Shown here: positions 44,298 through 53,336 of the stretch, piece by piece
Position numbering within the stretch: the first letter of the stretch is position 1
Layout of the letters: each line of letters starts with the position of its first letter
NCBI RefSeq assembly: GCF_900199545.1
Contig: NZ_LT962670.1
Location: 1-64,000 of the forward strand
Length of the DNA stretch: 64,000 nt
Direction: 5' to 3'
Source of the DNA: Raoultibacter massiliensis
GTDB lineage: Bacteria; Actinomycetota; Coriobacteriia; Coriobacteriales; Eggerthellaceae
Made by a program: the position numbers and the translations under genes
Notes under the pieces: generated by a model
The model's database searches: none
What the model was told of the DNA's origin: nothing
What the model saw: the letters and a program-made list of their open reading frames with translations, nothing else

Positions 44298-45371
44298 TTA
44301 CTCGTGGTGTTCATACATTTTCGAGTAATACTCTCGATATGCTCCACTAGTAACGCTCTCCAACCAGTCTTCATGAGAAAGATACCAGGCAATCGTCCGC
44401 ACAATACCGTCCTCGAACGATGTTTCGGGATACCATCCTAGATCGGTTTTTATTTTTTTCGGATCGATACCATAACGACGGTCGTGTCCTTTACGATCCT
44501 CGACGTACGAAATTAACGAATCGTTGATTTCGGAATCTTGTAGGACTGTCTCGAGCTCTCGGACAATTGTTCTTACGATGGTTAGATTATTCCGCTCGTT
44601 GTGTCCACCGATATTATATATTTCTCCAATCTTGCCCTTTCGCAATACCATATCGATAGCCCTACAGTGGTCTTCCACATAAAGCCAGTCCCGAACGTTC
44701 AGTCCATCGCCATACACTGGCAGTGCCCTGTGATGAACTGCGTTGTTTATAATCAAAGGGATGAGTTTCTCGGGAAACTGATATGGACCGTAATTGTTCG
44801 AACATCTCGTTATATTGATTGGCAAACCATAGGTATCACCGTATGATTTCACAAATAGATCCGCTGCTGCTTTAGATGCCGAATAGGGACTCCGAGGGTC
44901 GAGAGGAGTGCTCTCCTGAAAAAAGCACTCCGGATCGTCTAGAGGAAGGCTTCCGTAAACCTCATCGGTCGAAACCTGCAAAAACTTTCGGTTCTCAAAA
45001 GCCCTCTTTGACGATCCCCACGACGCCTTTGCGGCGTTGAGCAGATTGACCGTACCCATAACATTCGTTTGCGCAAAGACTTCAGGAGTCCGTATTGATC
45101 GGTCTACATGACTCTCAGCAGCAAAATTTACTACGTAATCGATATCGTAGTCTTGAAATATTTTGCAAATTACATCCGCATCGCAAATGTCTGCCTGCAT
45201 GAAGATATGACGTTCGTCATCGGCAACGCTGTCGAGGTTTTTTATATTTCCTGCATACGTAAGTTTATCAACATTGATAATGCGAACATCTTCGTATTTC
45301 TCTAGCATGTAGAGAACAAAATTGCTCCCGATGAACCCCGCGCCACCGGTCACAAGATATGTTTCTCGCAT
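44298..45371 (-). CDS. rfbB: dTDP-glucose 4,6-dehydratase
   Basis: A 357-residue short-chain dehydrogenase-fold enzyme. TGGAGFIGSNFVLYMLEKY binds NAD, VNFAAESHVDRSI and STDEVYGSL are conserved, and YSASKAAAD supplies the catalytic Tyr/Lys. Converts dTDP-glucose to dTDP-4-keto-6-deoxyglucose, which can feed RfbC and the FdtA/FdtB branch at 25-27 kb. One base separates it from rfbA. Confidence 0.94.
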   Translation of the reverse strand: MRETYLVTGGAGFIGSNFVLYMLEKYEDVRIINVDKLTYAGNIKNLDSVADDERHIFMQADICDADVICKIFQDYDIDYVVNFAAESHVDRSIRTPEVFAQTNVMGTVNLLNAAKASWGSSKRAFENRKFLQVSTDEVYGSLPLDDPECFFQESTPLDPRSPYSASKAAADLFVKSYGDTYGLPINITRCSNNYGPYQFPEKLIPLIINNAVHHRALPVYGDGLNVRDWLYVEDHCRAIDMVLRKGKIGEIYNIGGHNERNNLTIVRTIVRELETVLQDSEINDSLISYVEDRKGHDRRYGIDPKKIKTDLGWYPETSFEDGIVRTIAWYLSHEDWLESVTSGAYREYYSKMYEHHE

Positions 45372-45372
45372 A

Positions 45373-46266
45373 TTAATCCTCTTTCTCCGATATCATAATC
45401 TTTCCATCGCAGATTCTTTGCAGATATTCCCCGTAGGGAGACTTTCCATAAGCCCTCGCAGATTCTTCCAGCATTTCAAGCGAAATCCATCCTCTGTGGT
45501 AGGCGATTTCTTCAATTGAGGCAATCTGAAGCCTTTGGGAGCTTTCCACAACCCGAACCAACTCTGCTGCTTCAAACAAAGAATCCGTGGTTCCCGTATC
45601 GAACCAAGAGTAACCACGACCGAGCACTATGGCATTTAACGATCCGTCTTCGAGATACATTTGATTTAAGCTTGTGATCTCATACTCACCACGATCTGAC
45701 GGTTTTACCTGTTTTGCGAATTCGCAAACCCTTTTATCGTAAAAATACAAGCCAGTCACTGCATAATTGGATTTAGGATGTTGGGGTTTTTCCTCTATCG
45801 AAAGAACCTGACCGCCAGCATTAAGCTCTACTACGCCAAACCTCTCAGGATCGTCAACGTAATAGCCAAACACAGTTGCACCATATTCGGCCTTGCTTGC
45901 CTGCACCAAATGGCGCCCCAAGCCATTTCCATAAAAAATATTGTCTCCAAGAACAAGAGCACATGACTCGTTTGCAACGAATTCTTCTCCGATGACAAAC
46001 GCCTGGGCAAGACCATTCGGTTCAGGCTGCTCCGCGTATGACAAATTCAATCCAAAATGTGATCCATCACGCAATAAATGTTCAAAATTCGGAAGATCGT
46101 GCGGTGTCGAGATAATAAGAATATCTCTAATTCCTGCCAACATTAGCGTTGAAAGAGGATAGTAAATCATGGGCTTATCGTATACAGGCAACAATTGTTT
46201 AGACGTAACCGTCGTGAGCGGATACAAACGAGTTCCTGACCCACCCGCTAGAACAATCCCCTTCAT
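45373..46266 (-). CDS. rfbA: Glucose-1-phosphate thymidylyltransferase
   Basis: A 297-residue enzyme. [13 protein letters not shown] is the nucleotide loop; [28 protein letters not shown] and [10 protein letters not shown] are family signatures. Makes dTDP-glucose from dTTP and glucose-1-phosphate. GAGGAG lies before ATG 46266. First gene of the rfbA-rfbB-rfbC run. Confidence 0.94.
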   Translation of the reverse strand: MKGIVLAGGSGTRLYPLTTVTSKQLLPVYDKPMIYYPLSTLMLAGIRDILIISTPHDLPNFEHLLRDGSHFGLNLSYAEQPEPNGLAQAFVIGEEFVANESCALVLGDNIFYGNGLGRHLVQASKAEYGATVFGYYVDDPERFGVVELNAGGQVLSIEEKPQHPKSNYAVTGLYFYDKRVCEFAKQVKPSDRGEYEITSLNQMYLEDGSLNAIVLGRGYSWFDTGTTDSLFEAAELVRVVESSQRLQIASIEEIAYHRGWISLEMLEESARAYGKSPYGEYLQRICDGKIMISEKED

Positions 46267-46416
46267 TCAAAACTCCTCAATATCGAATAGAATCTATTGC
46301 TACTTTATTTTATTACTTAATCTATAATCGTCTGCCTGAATCGCTTCTTTAGCAAAAGAAGTCATTTTCTTCATTTTAAGCTTTACACCTCGCAACAACA
46401 CCGCACATAAACGAGG

Positions 46417-47403
46417 TTACGACACAGGAAACGACGGTAAGGCAACAATGCCGGATGAGTCTTCACCTGCATCGACCGTCTCCATAAGGCGGGACCAGGT
46501 TTCTTTATCCTCAGGGATCACCCAAAGCCCCGCTTCGTTGACAGAGCCCGTATGCGGTCCTGTGCACGAGTAAATCGTTACCTCGTCTTTATGCAGAAGA
46601 AAATCGGCGGCAATCGAAGTAAGCAGCCCGTAGTCCATATCGGTTGTCGTATGCTCTTCGAGATAGATAAGGGCCTCATCGATTTTGGTCGGATCATTGA
46701 GCACTTTCTCGATAAGCGATACTTCGATGTTTCGAACGTTGATTTGGCGCAACGCGTCTTGGTCCTCGACGTACTCTTTGCGAGCGCGGGCGAGTACGAG
46801 GGTTTGGGAGCCGTTAAGCAGCTGCGATTCGCCTGGCTTAACCGTAACGTCTCTTCCCGTCGAAGGATCATCGGTCGTTATCTTCAACGGAACATCCACG
46901 ACCGTTCCCCCCAGATCGTCCACCAAAGATTCGAACGAGGTGAACGTTGTCATCATGTAGTAGTCAACCGTGGTCCCTGTCAGCCTTTCGACCACTTTGA
47001 CTACTTCCTCCGGATCTCCTCCTGCTAGCGCATCGTTGATTTTCCCACCCGTCCCCGCAAGCTGGGTATCCCGAGGCACCGTAACAAGCGTAATGGTGTA
47101 CGTTTCAGGGTCGACGCGCACCAAAGTCATGATATCCGAATGCTGATCGGTTTGGGCGTGCTCGTTCGCTTTCCCCGTATAAAGGGCCGTTCCCTTTCGA
47201 GAGTCGGATCCGATGAGCAGAACATACAGGGGCTCCGTTGCCGGTTCCACGTTCGCGCCGATCTCGCCAGGAGCACCCTTGGTGCTATCGACATGCAAAA
47301 GGCTCGCCACGCCGATGAACGCTGCGGCAAACACCGCAACGACGCAAACGACTACTGCAGCCATTTTTCGCGAACGTACTATTGCTTCAGGCGTATTTCC
47401 CAT
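46417..47403 (-). CDS. LCP-family wall glycopolymer ligase
   Basis: A 328-residue LCP protein with a short cytoplasmic start, one membrane helix (AAVVVCVVAVFAAAFIGVA) and the domain motifs IGSDSRKGT, TVPRDTQL, KINDALAGGD and LARARKEYVEDQDALRQ. Its position directly downstream of the TagO/WecA-type initiator and upstream of rfbA makes it the best candidate to ligate the polymer made by this locus. Confidence 0.9.
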   Translation of the reverse strand: MGNTPEAIVRSRKMAAVVVCVVAVFAAAFIGVASLLHVDSTKGAPGEIGANVEPATEPLYVLLIGSDSRKGTALYTGKANEHAQTDQHSDIMTLVRVDPETYTITLVTVPRDTQLAGTGGKINDALAGGDPEEVVKVVERLTGTTVDYYMMTTFTSFESLVDDLGGTVVDVPLKITTDDPSTGRDVTVKPGESQLLNGSQTLVLARARKEYVEDQDALRQINVRNIEVSLIEKVLNDPTKIDEALIYLEEHTTTDMDYGLLTSIAADFLLHKDEVTIYSCTGPHTGSVNEAGLWVIPEDKETWSRLMETVDAGEDSSGIVALPSFPVS

Positions 47404-47456
47404 TCCCCTAGTATACCATCAGGCAATACGAAGAAGAGCAGTCTGTGTTAAGGGGC

Positions 47457-48584
47457 TTATTTACTATGGCGAGGAGTACGCGGGCCGTGCTTTCCCTTGT
47501 TGTCATAGTAGTGCCGCAAGACCGGTTTGAACAGCCCAAACTTCCAAATGATAAAGAACATGACTACGGCCAAGCCGAAAAATATCGCCCACCGGACAGG
47601 GCCGGAAAAGCTTCCCAGCATAGTCCCCACAAACGCGAGGAACGCCGAACACAGCCATAGAACCGCGACAGCCCTGCGCTGCCCCAAGCCGGCACGGAGC
47701 AACCGATGGTGTATGTGCCCCATATCCGCTTGCCCGACAGGCTTATGACCTCTGCTACGCCGAATTATGGCAGAGATCGTATCGAGCAGGGGAACTCCCG
47801 CGATCACCAAGGGCACGAGCATGACCACGAAGCTCTGCGTGCGGACGACACCCGAAATGGAGATGATGCCCACCATCAGGCCGAGGAGCAAAGCCCCTGA
47901 ATCCCCCATGAAAATCGAAGCTGGAAAGAAATTGAACCGCAAAAACGCCAAGCACACGGCGATGAGCGCAACGCAGGCCAATGCGAGCGTCGCGCTACCG
48001 CGCATTATCACCAGATACAAAAGGCTTGCCGACACGATGGCGATGATGCCCGTTGCCAAGCCATCCAACCCATCGATAAGATTCGTGATGTTGACGAACA
48101 CCACCAGGTAGAGAACCGTCAAAGGGTAGTTGAGCCATCCAAGATCGACGTAGTCGCCATCGACGATCGACCGAACCGTTCCTATCGTAATGCCCGCAGC
48201 CGCAACCACAACGGCAGCGACGATCTGCCCGAAAAGCTTCGGCAAAGCCGCCATCTGAACGATGTCGTCGACAAGGCCCACGGCGAACATGATGGTGATG
48301 CCGATGAACAGCACAATGTAATTGATATCCTGAAGGACGTAAAGATCGACAATTTCCCACCCGAAGAACCGCTCCGCGATGAGCACGGACAAACATGCAG
48401 CTACAAGCCCGACATACAGGGCAATGCCCCCGCATCGAGGCACGGGGTCGGTGTTGAGCCGTCGATTGCTGGGGTAGTCGATCGCCCCGATGAGAACGGC
48501 AATTTTCTTAGACGCAGGCACCATAAGATAAGTGACGATAAACGCCACGAAAAACACCGTTAATGCCTGATGTATCGCCAACAA
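47457..48584 (-). CDS. Undecaprenyl-phosphate N-acetylglucosaminyl-1-phosphate transferase (TagO/WecA-like)
   Basis: A 375-residue polytopic enzyme with about 11 helices. GLVDDIVQM, NITNLIDGLDGLA, FMGDSGALLLG and the HIHHRL motif are the Mg- and substrate-binding blocks of the MraY/WecA/TagO family. HIHHRL and absence of a MurNAc-pentapeptide pattern favour the WecA/TagO branch. Start is TTG at 48584 after GGGGATT. It commits undecaprenyl phosphate to polymer synthesis. Confidence 0.9.
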   Translation of the reverse strand: MLAIHQALTVFFVAFIVTYLMVPASKKIAVLIGAIDYPSNRRLNTDPVPRCGGIALYVGLVAACLSVLIAERFFGWEIVDLYVLQDINYIVLFIGITIMFAVGLVDDIVQMAALPKLFGQIVAAVVVAAAGITIGTVRSIVDGDYVDLGWLNYPLTVLYLVVFVNITNLIDGLDGLATGIIAIVSASLLYLVIMRGSATLALACVALIAVCLAFLRFNFFPASIFMGDSGALLLGLMVGIISISGVVRTQSFVVMLVPLVIAGVPLLDTISAIIRRSRGHKPVGQADMGHIHHRLLRAGLGQRRAVAVLWLCSAFLAFVGTMLGSFSGPVRWAIFFGLAVVMFFIIWKFGLFKPVLRHYYDNKGKHGPRTPRHSK

Positions 48585-48755
48585 GTCAAATCCCCATGTA
48601 CGTATTTGTGTGGCTCATATTAGCAGATATCGAACGCTAAACGTGCTCATAAGGCATTTTGACCTGTATCTTTGTTGGCAAACGGGCGGTTTAGCCGCAG
48701 CAGCTGCACGCCGCGACCAGCCGCACGAAGCGCATCGCTCCTTGCGCGAACAAGC

Positions 48756-49817
48756 CTATTTCCGCTCTTCGCGATACTCCTTCGAGCTGCGAAGGCCGTC
48801 GCGTATGCGCCGCGGCACGCCGAGCAGCGCATCCCCAATCCGGTAGGTCTTCGAAGCGCGCAGGTCTTCGTCGAGGTCGTTGAGGGCGGCAGCCGGATAT
48901 ACGGCTTCGGAATAAAAGATCAACCTGTCCTGAACCGACATGCTCCCAAGAAACCGCGCTCGATCCTCCTCCTCGATATCCTCAAGCCAAATACGCCCCG
49001 CTACAAGCGAGTAATCCACCATACGGCGCGCAACGGCGCGGAGGAATCCGTCGTCGACCTCGTCCGCATGGGCATTTACCCACTTGCGCATTTCTCGCAC
49101 GCAGATAAGGTGGCCGCGCACATTTTCGATCGTATGCTTTGCCGTCATGGTGGAGCCGACGCGCACGCGTCGCCTGTATAGCGGTTCGTTCAGGTAGGAG
49201 GTCCTCTGCGAATGCACGAGCGTTTGGAATGTGAACAGAACATCCTCGTGGATGATGCCTTCGTAGAAGCGGATATGGTTGTCTTCTATCAGGGAGCGTT
49301 TCACCATGCGCAGAGCAGCGTGCGGCAAGAACTCCCGATGTTCCTCGAAGAACGTAAACAGCCTCATACCCGTGGTCACATCTTCGAAAGCAGGCCGGTT
49401 GTTGTATTCTTCGCGAACCTGTTCGAACAGCTCTTTCGACTCGTAAAAAGCCTGCGCGGAAAAATACAGGTCTTCGAGCTGCTGCCTGTCGGCCCGGTCG
49501 ATCATCTTTTCAAGAGCGTCGCCGACAAAGTAGTCGTCGGCGTCGAGCAATACGATGTAGTCACCGCGCGCGTTGTCGAGAGCAACGTTGCGCGCCGCAC
49601 TCTGACCGCTGTTCTTCTCAAGCTCGAAAAAGCAAAACCGGCCGTCGCCTTGCACCAGCTCCTTCGCCGCAACAAGCGATCCGTCGGTAGAGCAATCGTC
49701 AACGCAGAGCACTTCGAAGTTCTCAAACGTCTGGTTTTTAAGCGATTCGATGCATTCTTCCAGATACGGAGCGCAATTGTACATGGGAACGATAACGGAA
49801 ATTCGAGGGCTTTCCAT
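48756..49817 (-). CDS. Family 2 glycosyltransferase
   Basis: A 353-residue GT-A enzyme. ISVIVPMYNCAPYLEECIES, DDCSTDGSL and LLDADDYF are the donor and metal sites. The end, TYRIGDALLGVPRRIRDGL, resembles the C-terminal module of the trio at 27-32 kb. Start at 49817 has AGGTGGG. It follows the glycosyltransferase at 49826 by 8 bases. Probably adds an early sugar on the polymer linkage unit (inference). Confidence 0.87.
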   Translation of the reverse strand: MESPRISVIVPMYNCAPYLEECIESLKNQTFENFEVLCVDDCSTDGSLVAAKELVQGDGRFCFFELEKNSGQSAARNVALDNARGDYIVLLDADDYFVGDALEKMIDRADRQQLEDLYFSAQAFYESKELFEQVREEYNNRPAFEDVTTGMRLFTFFEEHREFLPHAALRMVKRSLIEDNHIRFYEGIIHEDVLFTFQTLVHSQRTSYLNEPLYRRRVRVGSTMTAKHTIENVRGHLICVREMRKWVNAHADEVDDGFLRAVARRMVDYSLVAGRIWLEDIEEEDRARFLGSMSVQDRLIFYSEAVYPAAALNDLDEDLRASKTYRIGDALLGVPRRIRDGLRSSKEYREERK

Positions 49818-49825
49818 GATCCCAC

Positions 49826-50815
49826 CTAAAACGTTTCTGCATTGCGCGCCGCGAACGCGGCAGCGCCCTGGTCGAGCAAACTCATGACGGCTTGCCAATC
49901 CCGATCGGAAAAGCAATTCCGAACAAGCTCCCCCGCTTCTCGGGCGCGCGCGTATTCTTCGTGCATCCTCGCCGCGAATTCTTCATGAAACGAAGGGTCG
50001 ATGCGCTCGTAATTCCAGCGGTACTTGCCCCATTTGTCCGCGTGGAACCACGGGATGAAGCGCTCGCACCGTTCGGGACGCTCCCTTAGGAAGCGTTCGC
50101 TTTCGGCAAGTTCGTCGCACACAACGTAAATTCGATCCGAAGTCTTCACCGAAGAAGACGGATTGTCCATCCTGTAATGCAAAAGCGGCTTGCGAATAAG
50201 CGCGCATCGCCGTGCCGCAAACCAAGCTTTGAGCACGAACGAAGTGTCCTGGAAGGCGGCGCCCGGCGTTTCACGAAACGAGATGCCTTCGCGCCGCAGC
50301 ATGTCCGAGCGATACAGCCCCGTCCAAATCGAGGGTATCGTACAGATGATGTTCGGATGGTCAGCAGGATCGAACGGTGTCTTCGCAGGGAATTCTCGCA
50401 GATTGCGGTTTTTCCTGTTACGCCCGTCGGCGTATTCGTAGAAGTTCGATTTCACCAGGTCGCAATCATGGCGCTCGGCCAACTCGTACATCGTGGCGTA
50501 CATGGTGCGCTCCGCAAAATCATCGGGTTCGGCAATTGCAATGTATTCGCCGCGCGCCTCCCCTATCCCCCTGTTGAGCGATGCGCCGTATCCCGAATTC
50601 TCCTTGTCGATGATCGCGATGCGGGAATCCCGGTCCGCATAGCTGCGCAGTATTGCGGGCGACCCGTCGGTTGCTCCGTCGTTAATGCAGATGATCTCAA
50701 TGTTTTCCAACGTCTGCCCGCAGAGGGAGTCGAGACATTGCGCCAGATAGCGCTCAACGTTGTAGGTCGGCACAAGAACGGAAACGGCGGGACGCGCCAT
50801 TGAGTTGTTCGTCAT
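49826..50815 (-). CDS. Family 2 glycosyltransferase
   Basis: A 329-residue GT-A enzyme. AVSVLVPTYNVERYLAQCLD and NDGATDGSP form the donor site, SGYGASLNRGI follows, and the metal motif is AEPDDF rather than the usual DxD. GGAGGC lies before ATG 50815. First gene of the minus-strand run that leads to the TagO-like gene. It lacks the C-terminal coiled-coil module. Confidence 0.86.
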   Translation of the reverse strand: MTNNSMARPAVSVLVPTYNVERYLAQCLDSLCGQTLENIEIICINDGATDGSPAILRSYADRDSRIAIIDKENSGYGASLNRGIGEARGEYIAIAEPDDFAERTMYATMYELAERHDCDLVKSNFYEYADGRNRKNRNLREFPAKTPFDPADHPNIICTIPSIWTGLYRSDMLRREGISFRETPGAAFQDTSFVLKAWFAARRCALIRKPLLHYRMDNPSSSVKTSDRIYVVCDELAESERFLRERPERCERFIPWFHADKWGKYRWNYERIDPSFHEEFAARMHEEYARAREAGELVRNCFSDRDWQAVMSLLDQGAAAFAARNAETF

Positions 50816-50957
50816 TCGATTTGCCTCCGCTCCACGCAGCTTCCCAAGTGCCCGCGCGCCTATAAACCGCGATAGCATTCCATCATTATAACCGAGAGGA
50901 AGAAGGGCATGTATCGTGTTTCTCTTTTGAGCATTCAGCCACGAAATCCAATCAGTC

Positions 50958-50988
50958 ATCATATTTAGTGTATTATTTTATATATGAT
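50958..50988 (+). promoter_or_regulatory. AT-rich dyad at the toxin-antitoxin promoter
   Basis: ATCATAT (50958-50964) and ATATGAT (50982-50988) are inverted repeats around an AT-rich stretch containing TATTAT and TATATA, about 45 bases before the antitoxin start. Antitoxins usually repress at such sites; support is by position only. Confidence 0.4.
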
Positions 50989-51032
50989 TTACTTCTTTTT
51001 ATCTTCCTTCTACGTTACCCAGAGGAGCAGCT

Positions 51033-51332
51033 ATGGAAACAACGCATACGCTTGATCCCATATACCCGATAAGTGCCCTTCAGAAAAAACAACGCGAGGT
51101 CAAGGAGGCTGCGTCCAAGGGCATTGTCCGTATCACCGAGCAAGGCGTTGGCGCCTACATTTTCAGCTCCGAAGAGCAATTCGAAAAGGCGATTAAAAGA
51201 GCTCAGGAGCAAGCCGTCTACGAAGCGAGACTTGCAGATTCCATTACAGCCGGCCGTGCCGATATGGAAACAGGAAGGCTGCACACCGATCATGAGGCAT
51301 TCTTCGACAGAGCGCGAGCAAAACTCTCATGA
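51033..51332 (+). CDS. Type II antitoxin, Phd/YefM-like
   Basis: A 99-residue protein. The N-terminal half (PISALQKKQREVKEAASKGIVRITEQGVGAYIF) resembles the DNA-binding Phd/YefM fold; the charged C-terminal helices would wrap the toxin. AGAGGAGC precedes the ATG. Overlaps the toxin by ATGA. Should neutralise the downstream RelE/ParE-like toxin and repress the operon. Confidence 0.8.
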   Translation: METTHTLDPIYPISALQKKQREVKEAASKGIVRITEQGVGAYIFSSEEQFEKAIKRAQEQAVYEARLADSITAGRADMETGRLHTDHEAFFDRARAKLS

Positions 51333-51601
51333 CTGTCGTAAAGCGAACGGATACTTTCAACGAAAACGTCCTTGCCAAGGTCGATTCCATTCGGGTTCTC
51401 AATGAGATCGAGCGCAAAATAATACTGCTCGAAACGGTCCTCTCTCTAGGAGCTAACGATCTGCCCGCTTCGATACAGCACCGATTCGGCACCAACGTAA
51501 GAAGAATCGTCTGCCCACCGTTCCTGATTATCTACGAATACTTCGAAGATGCCGACGTCGTTATTGTCTACGACCTTATCCATGGACGGCAAGCTTATTG
51601 A
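51329..51601 (+). CDS. Type II toxin, RelE/ParE family
   Basis: A 90-residue protein. VLNEIERKIILLETVL, FGTNVRRIVCPPFLIIYEYFEDADVVIVYDLIHGRQ matches the RelE/ParE beta-sheet with a C-terminal basic residue. Start overlaps the antitoxin stop. Either ribosome-dependent mRNA cleavage or gyrase inhibition is possible; the subfamily is not resolved. Confidence 0.8.
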   Translation: MTVVKRTDTFNENVLAKVDSIRVLNEIERKIILLETVLSLGANDLPASIQHRFGTNVRRIVCPPFLIIYEYFEDADVVIVYDLIHGRQAY

Positions 51602-51646
51602 CTTTCGAAAACAGGGCGGATAGCCCGACCTGGAAACACGAACGAA

Positions 51647-51662
51647 TGTTTCACGTGAAACA
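51647..51662. other. parS, ParB-binding chromosome segregation site
   Basis: TGTTTCACGTGAAACA matches the universal bacterial parS at all 16 positions; symmetry extends to 24 bases (51643-51666). It is intergenic between the toxin gene and flavoprotein 2. ParB would load here to organise origin-proximal DNA. Confidence 0.9.
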
Positions 51663-51680
51663 TTCGCTTCTCGGACGACG

Positions 51681-51712
51681 AAAACGGACGCCTGACCCCA
51701 GACGTCCGTTTT
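51681..51712. terminator. Bidirectional terminator
   Basis: AAAACGGACG (51681-51690) pairs with CGTCCGTTTT (51703-51712), giving a hairpin with an A-run before and T-run after. It lies between the plus-strand toxin gene and the minus-strand flavoprotein 2 gene and can stop transcription both ways. Confidence 0.8.
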
Positions 51713-51770
51713 CCATTGGCAGAGCCATCGCGTGCGGTTCGCAAAGCGCGATGGCGCATGCTCTGCGCGC

Positions 51771-53336
51771 TTACTCGCTCTGCGCGGCCATCTGACCGGC
51801 AAGGCGTCCATTCACCAGGCAGTCGGCGGTTGCGCACGAACCCAAACGGCACGCACCGTGAACGCCGCCGGTCGCTTCGCCTGCGGCGAAGAAGCCGGGA
51901 ATGGGATTGAGATCCACATCGAGAACCTGCGCGTCCATGTTCGTCTTCACGCCGCCCATCGTGTGGTGCACCTTTGGCCAAATGCGGGTGATGTAGTAAG
52001 GACCGTCGCCGAGGGGTTTCGCATCCTCGGGGATCATCTTGCCGAACTCTTCGTCGTTGCGATTTTCGACGTAGGTGTTGTAGCGTTCGAGCTGAGCGCG
52101 GAATTCGTCGGGGAGGCTGTACTCGGCGATAACGTCTTCGATCGTGTCGAATTTCTTCGTGATTCCGGCATCGATCGCAGGCTGCAAGTTGGCTTCGTAG
52201 TTCCACTTGGGGATATTCTGCTCATCGACGATCTGGAGCAGCGGCACGCCGTTTTCCACGATCGCGTTCGAGTACACGCGGCGGTCGGCGAGCTCGCTGA
52301 CGATGCGCTTGCCCGTCTGAGGGTCGATGCTCATGCCGTAGGCAACGTTGGCATCGATGTAGCTCGGGCCTTTGCCGTATCCGGTCTCATCGGGGCTGCA
52401 CCACGGACCAAGCTGGATCCAGTCGAGATGCACGGCCAAAGCGCCGGCTTTCATGGCAGCGGCAAGAGCTTCCGCCGTCGCACCGTCCTGATTGGTGCAA
52501 TCGACGGTTTCGTCGAGATGCGGATCATGCTGCGCACGCCAGGCGACATCCTTGCCGAACCCGCCGCTTGCAAGCACGACGCCCTTGTTCGCTTTGATGT
52601 AGACGGGGTTTCCCGTCGTGGGATCGTTGCCCTTCGCCTTCTCGTTCACCTGCACGCCAACCATGCGCCCGGTTTCGTCACGGAAGAACTTCGTCACCAT
52701 ACGGCCCGTCCCGATCGGCACACCCATCTCGGTGACCTTCTCGGTCAGCGGCACCGTGATCGCGGATCCGTGGCCGATGGCCGGGTGGATGGTGCGCACG
52801 GTGTTGTGGCCGCCGTAGGGGATCACATTGATGTTGCCGTCTTCGTCGGTATCCCATTCAACGCCGAGTTCGCTTTGGGTCCACTCCCACGTTTCGTTCG
52901 ATTTCTCAGCGAGGACACGGCACTTCTCTTCGTCGTTCAAGCCGAGACCTGCGGTCATCATATCAGCGACGTATTTATCGACGGAATCCTCGATGCCCTT
53001 CGCCTTCTGCGCCGAAGACATGCATACGGCGAAGTCGCCGTCGGCGATGGCCGAATTGCCACCCGTGGTCGGCATCTTCTCGACGATCATCGTATTGGCG
53101 CCAGCCTTCGAAGCCTCGTACGCCGCAGCCAATCCCGCATAGCCCGAGCCGATAACCAGTACATCGCATTCTTCATCCCATTTTTCGGGAAGCCCCGTGC
53201 CCGAAACGGCTGCCGCAGTCGCCGTGCCTTTTTGCTGAGGCGCGCATCCCGCAAGGCCCGCTCCGGCTACAACCGCAGCCGCCGAACCAACAGCCAGGGT
53301 CTTGAGGAATCCCCTTCTGTCCAACGATGTCTCCAT
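51771..53336 (-). CDS. Tat-exported FAD-dependent reductase, fumarate reductase-like (flavoprotein 2)
   Basis: A 521-residue protein. Twin-arginine DRRGFLK and lipobox-like AGLAGC (C31). FAD binding: CDVLVIGSGYAGLAAAYEA. The complete catalytic set of flavocytochrome-type fumarate reductases is visible: GKRIVSELADRR (acid arginine), HHTMGGV (histidine) and HGACRLGSC (second arginine). Thus it probably reduces an enoate (fumarate, urocanate or an acrylate). No haem or FMN domain is fused. It lies downstream of a membrane LuxR gene on the same strand. Confidence 0.89.
   Translation of the reverse strand: METSLDRRGFLKTLAVGSAAAVVAGAGLAGCAPQQKGTATAAAVSGTGLPEKWDEECDVLVIGSGYAGLAAAYEASKAGANTMIVEKMPTTGGNSAIADGDFAVCMSSAQKAKGIEDSVDKYVADMMTAGLGLNDEEKCRVLAEKSNETWEWTQSELGVEWDTDEDGNINVIPYGGHNTVRTIHPAIGHGSAITVPLTEKVTEMGVPIGTGRMVTKFFRDETGRMVGVQVNEKAKGNDPTTGNPVYIKANKGVVLASGGFGKDVAWRAQHDPHLDETVDCTNQDGATAEALAAAMKAGALAVHLDWIQLGPWCSPDETGYGKGPSYIDANVAYGMSIDPQTGKRIVSELADRRVYSNAIVENGVPLLQIVDEQNIPKWNYEANLQPAIDAGITKKFDTIEDVIAEYSLPDEFRAQLERYNTYVENRNDEEFGKMIPEDAKPLGDGPYYITRIWPKVHHTMGGVKTNMDAQVLDVDLNPIPGFFAAGEATGGVHGACRLGSCATADCLVNGRLAGQMAAQSE

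Noticed and set aside
46344..46361. CTTCTTT/AAAGAAG hairpin between the LCP gene and rfbA
   Set aside because: Seven A/T-rich pairs with no following T-run; too weak to call a terminator.
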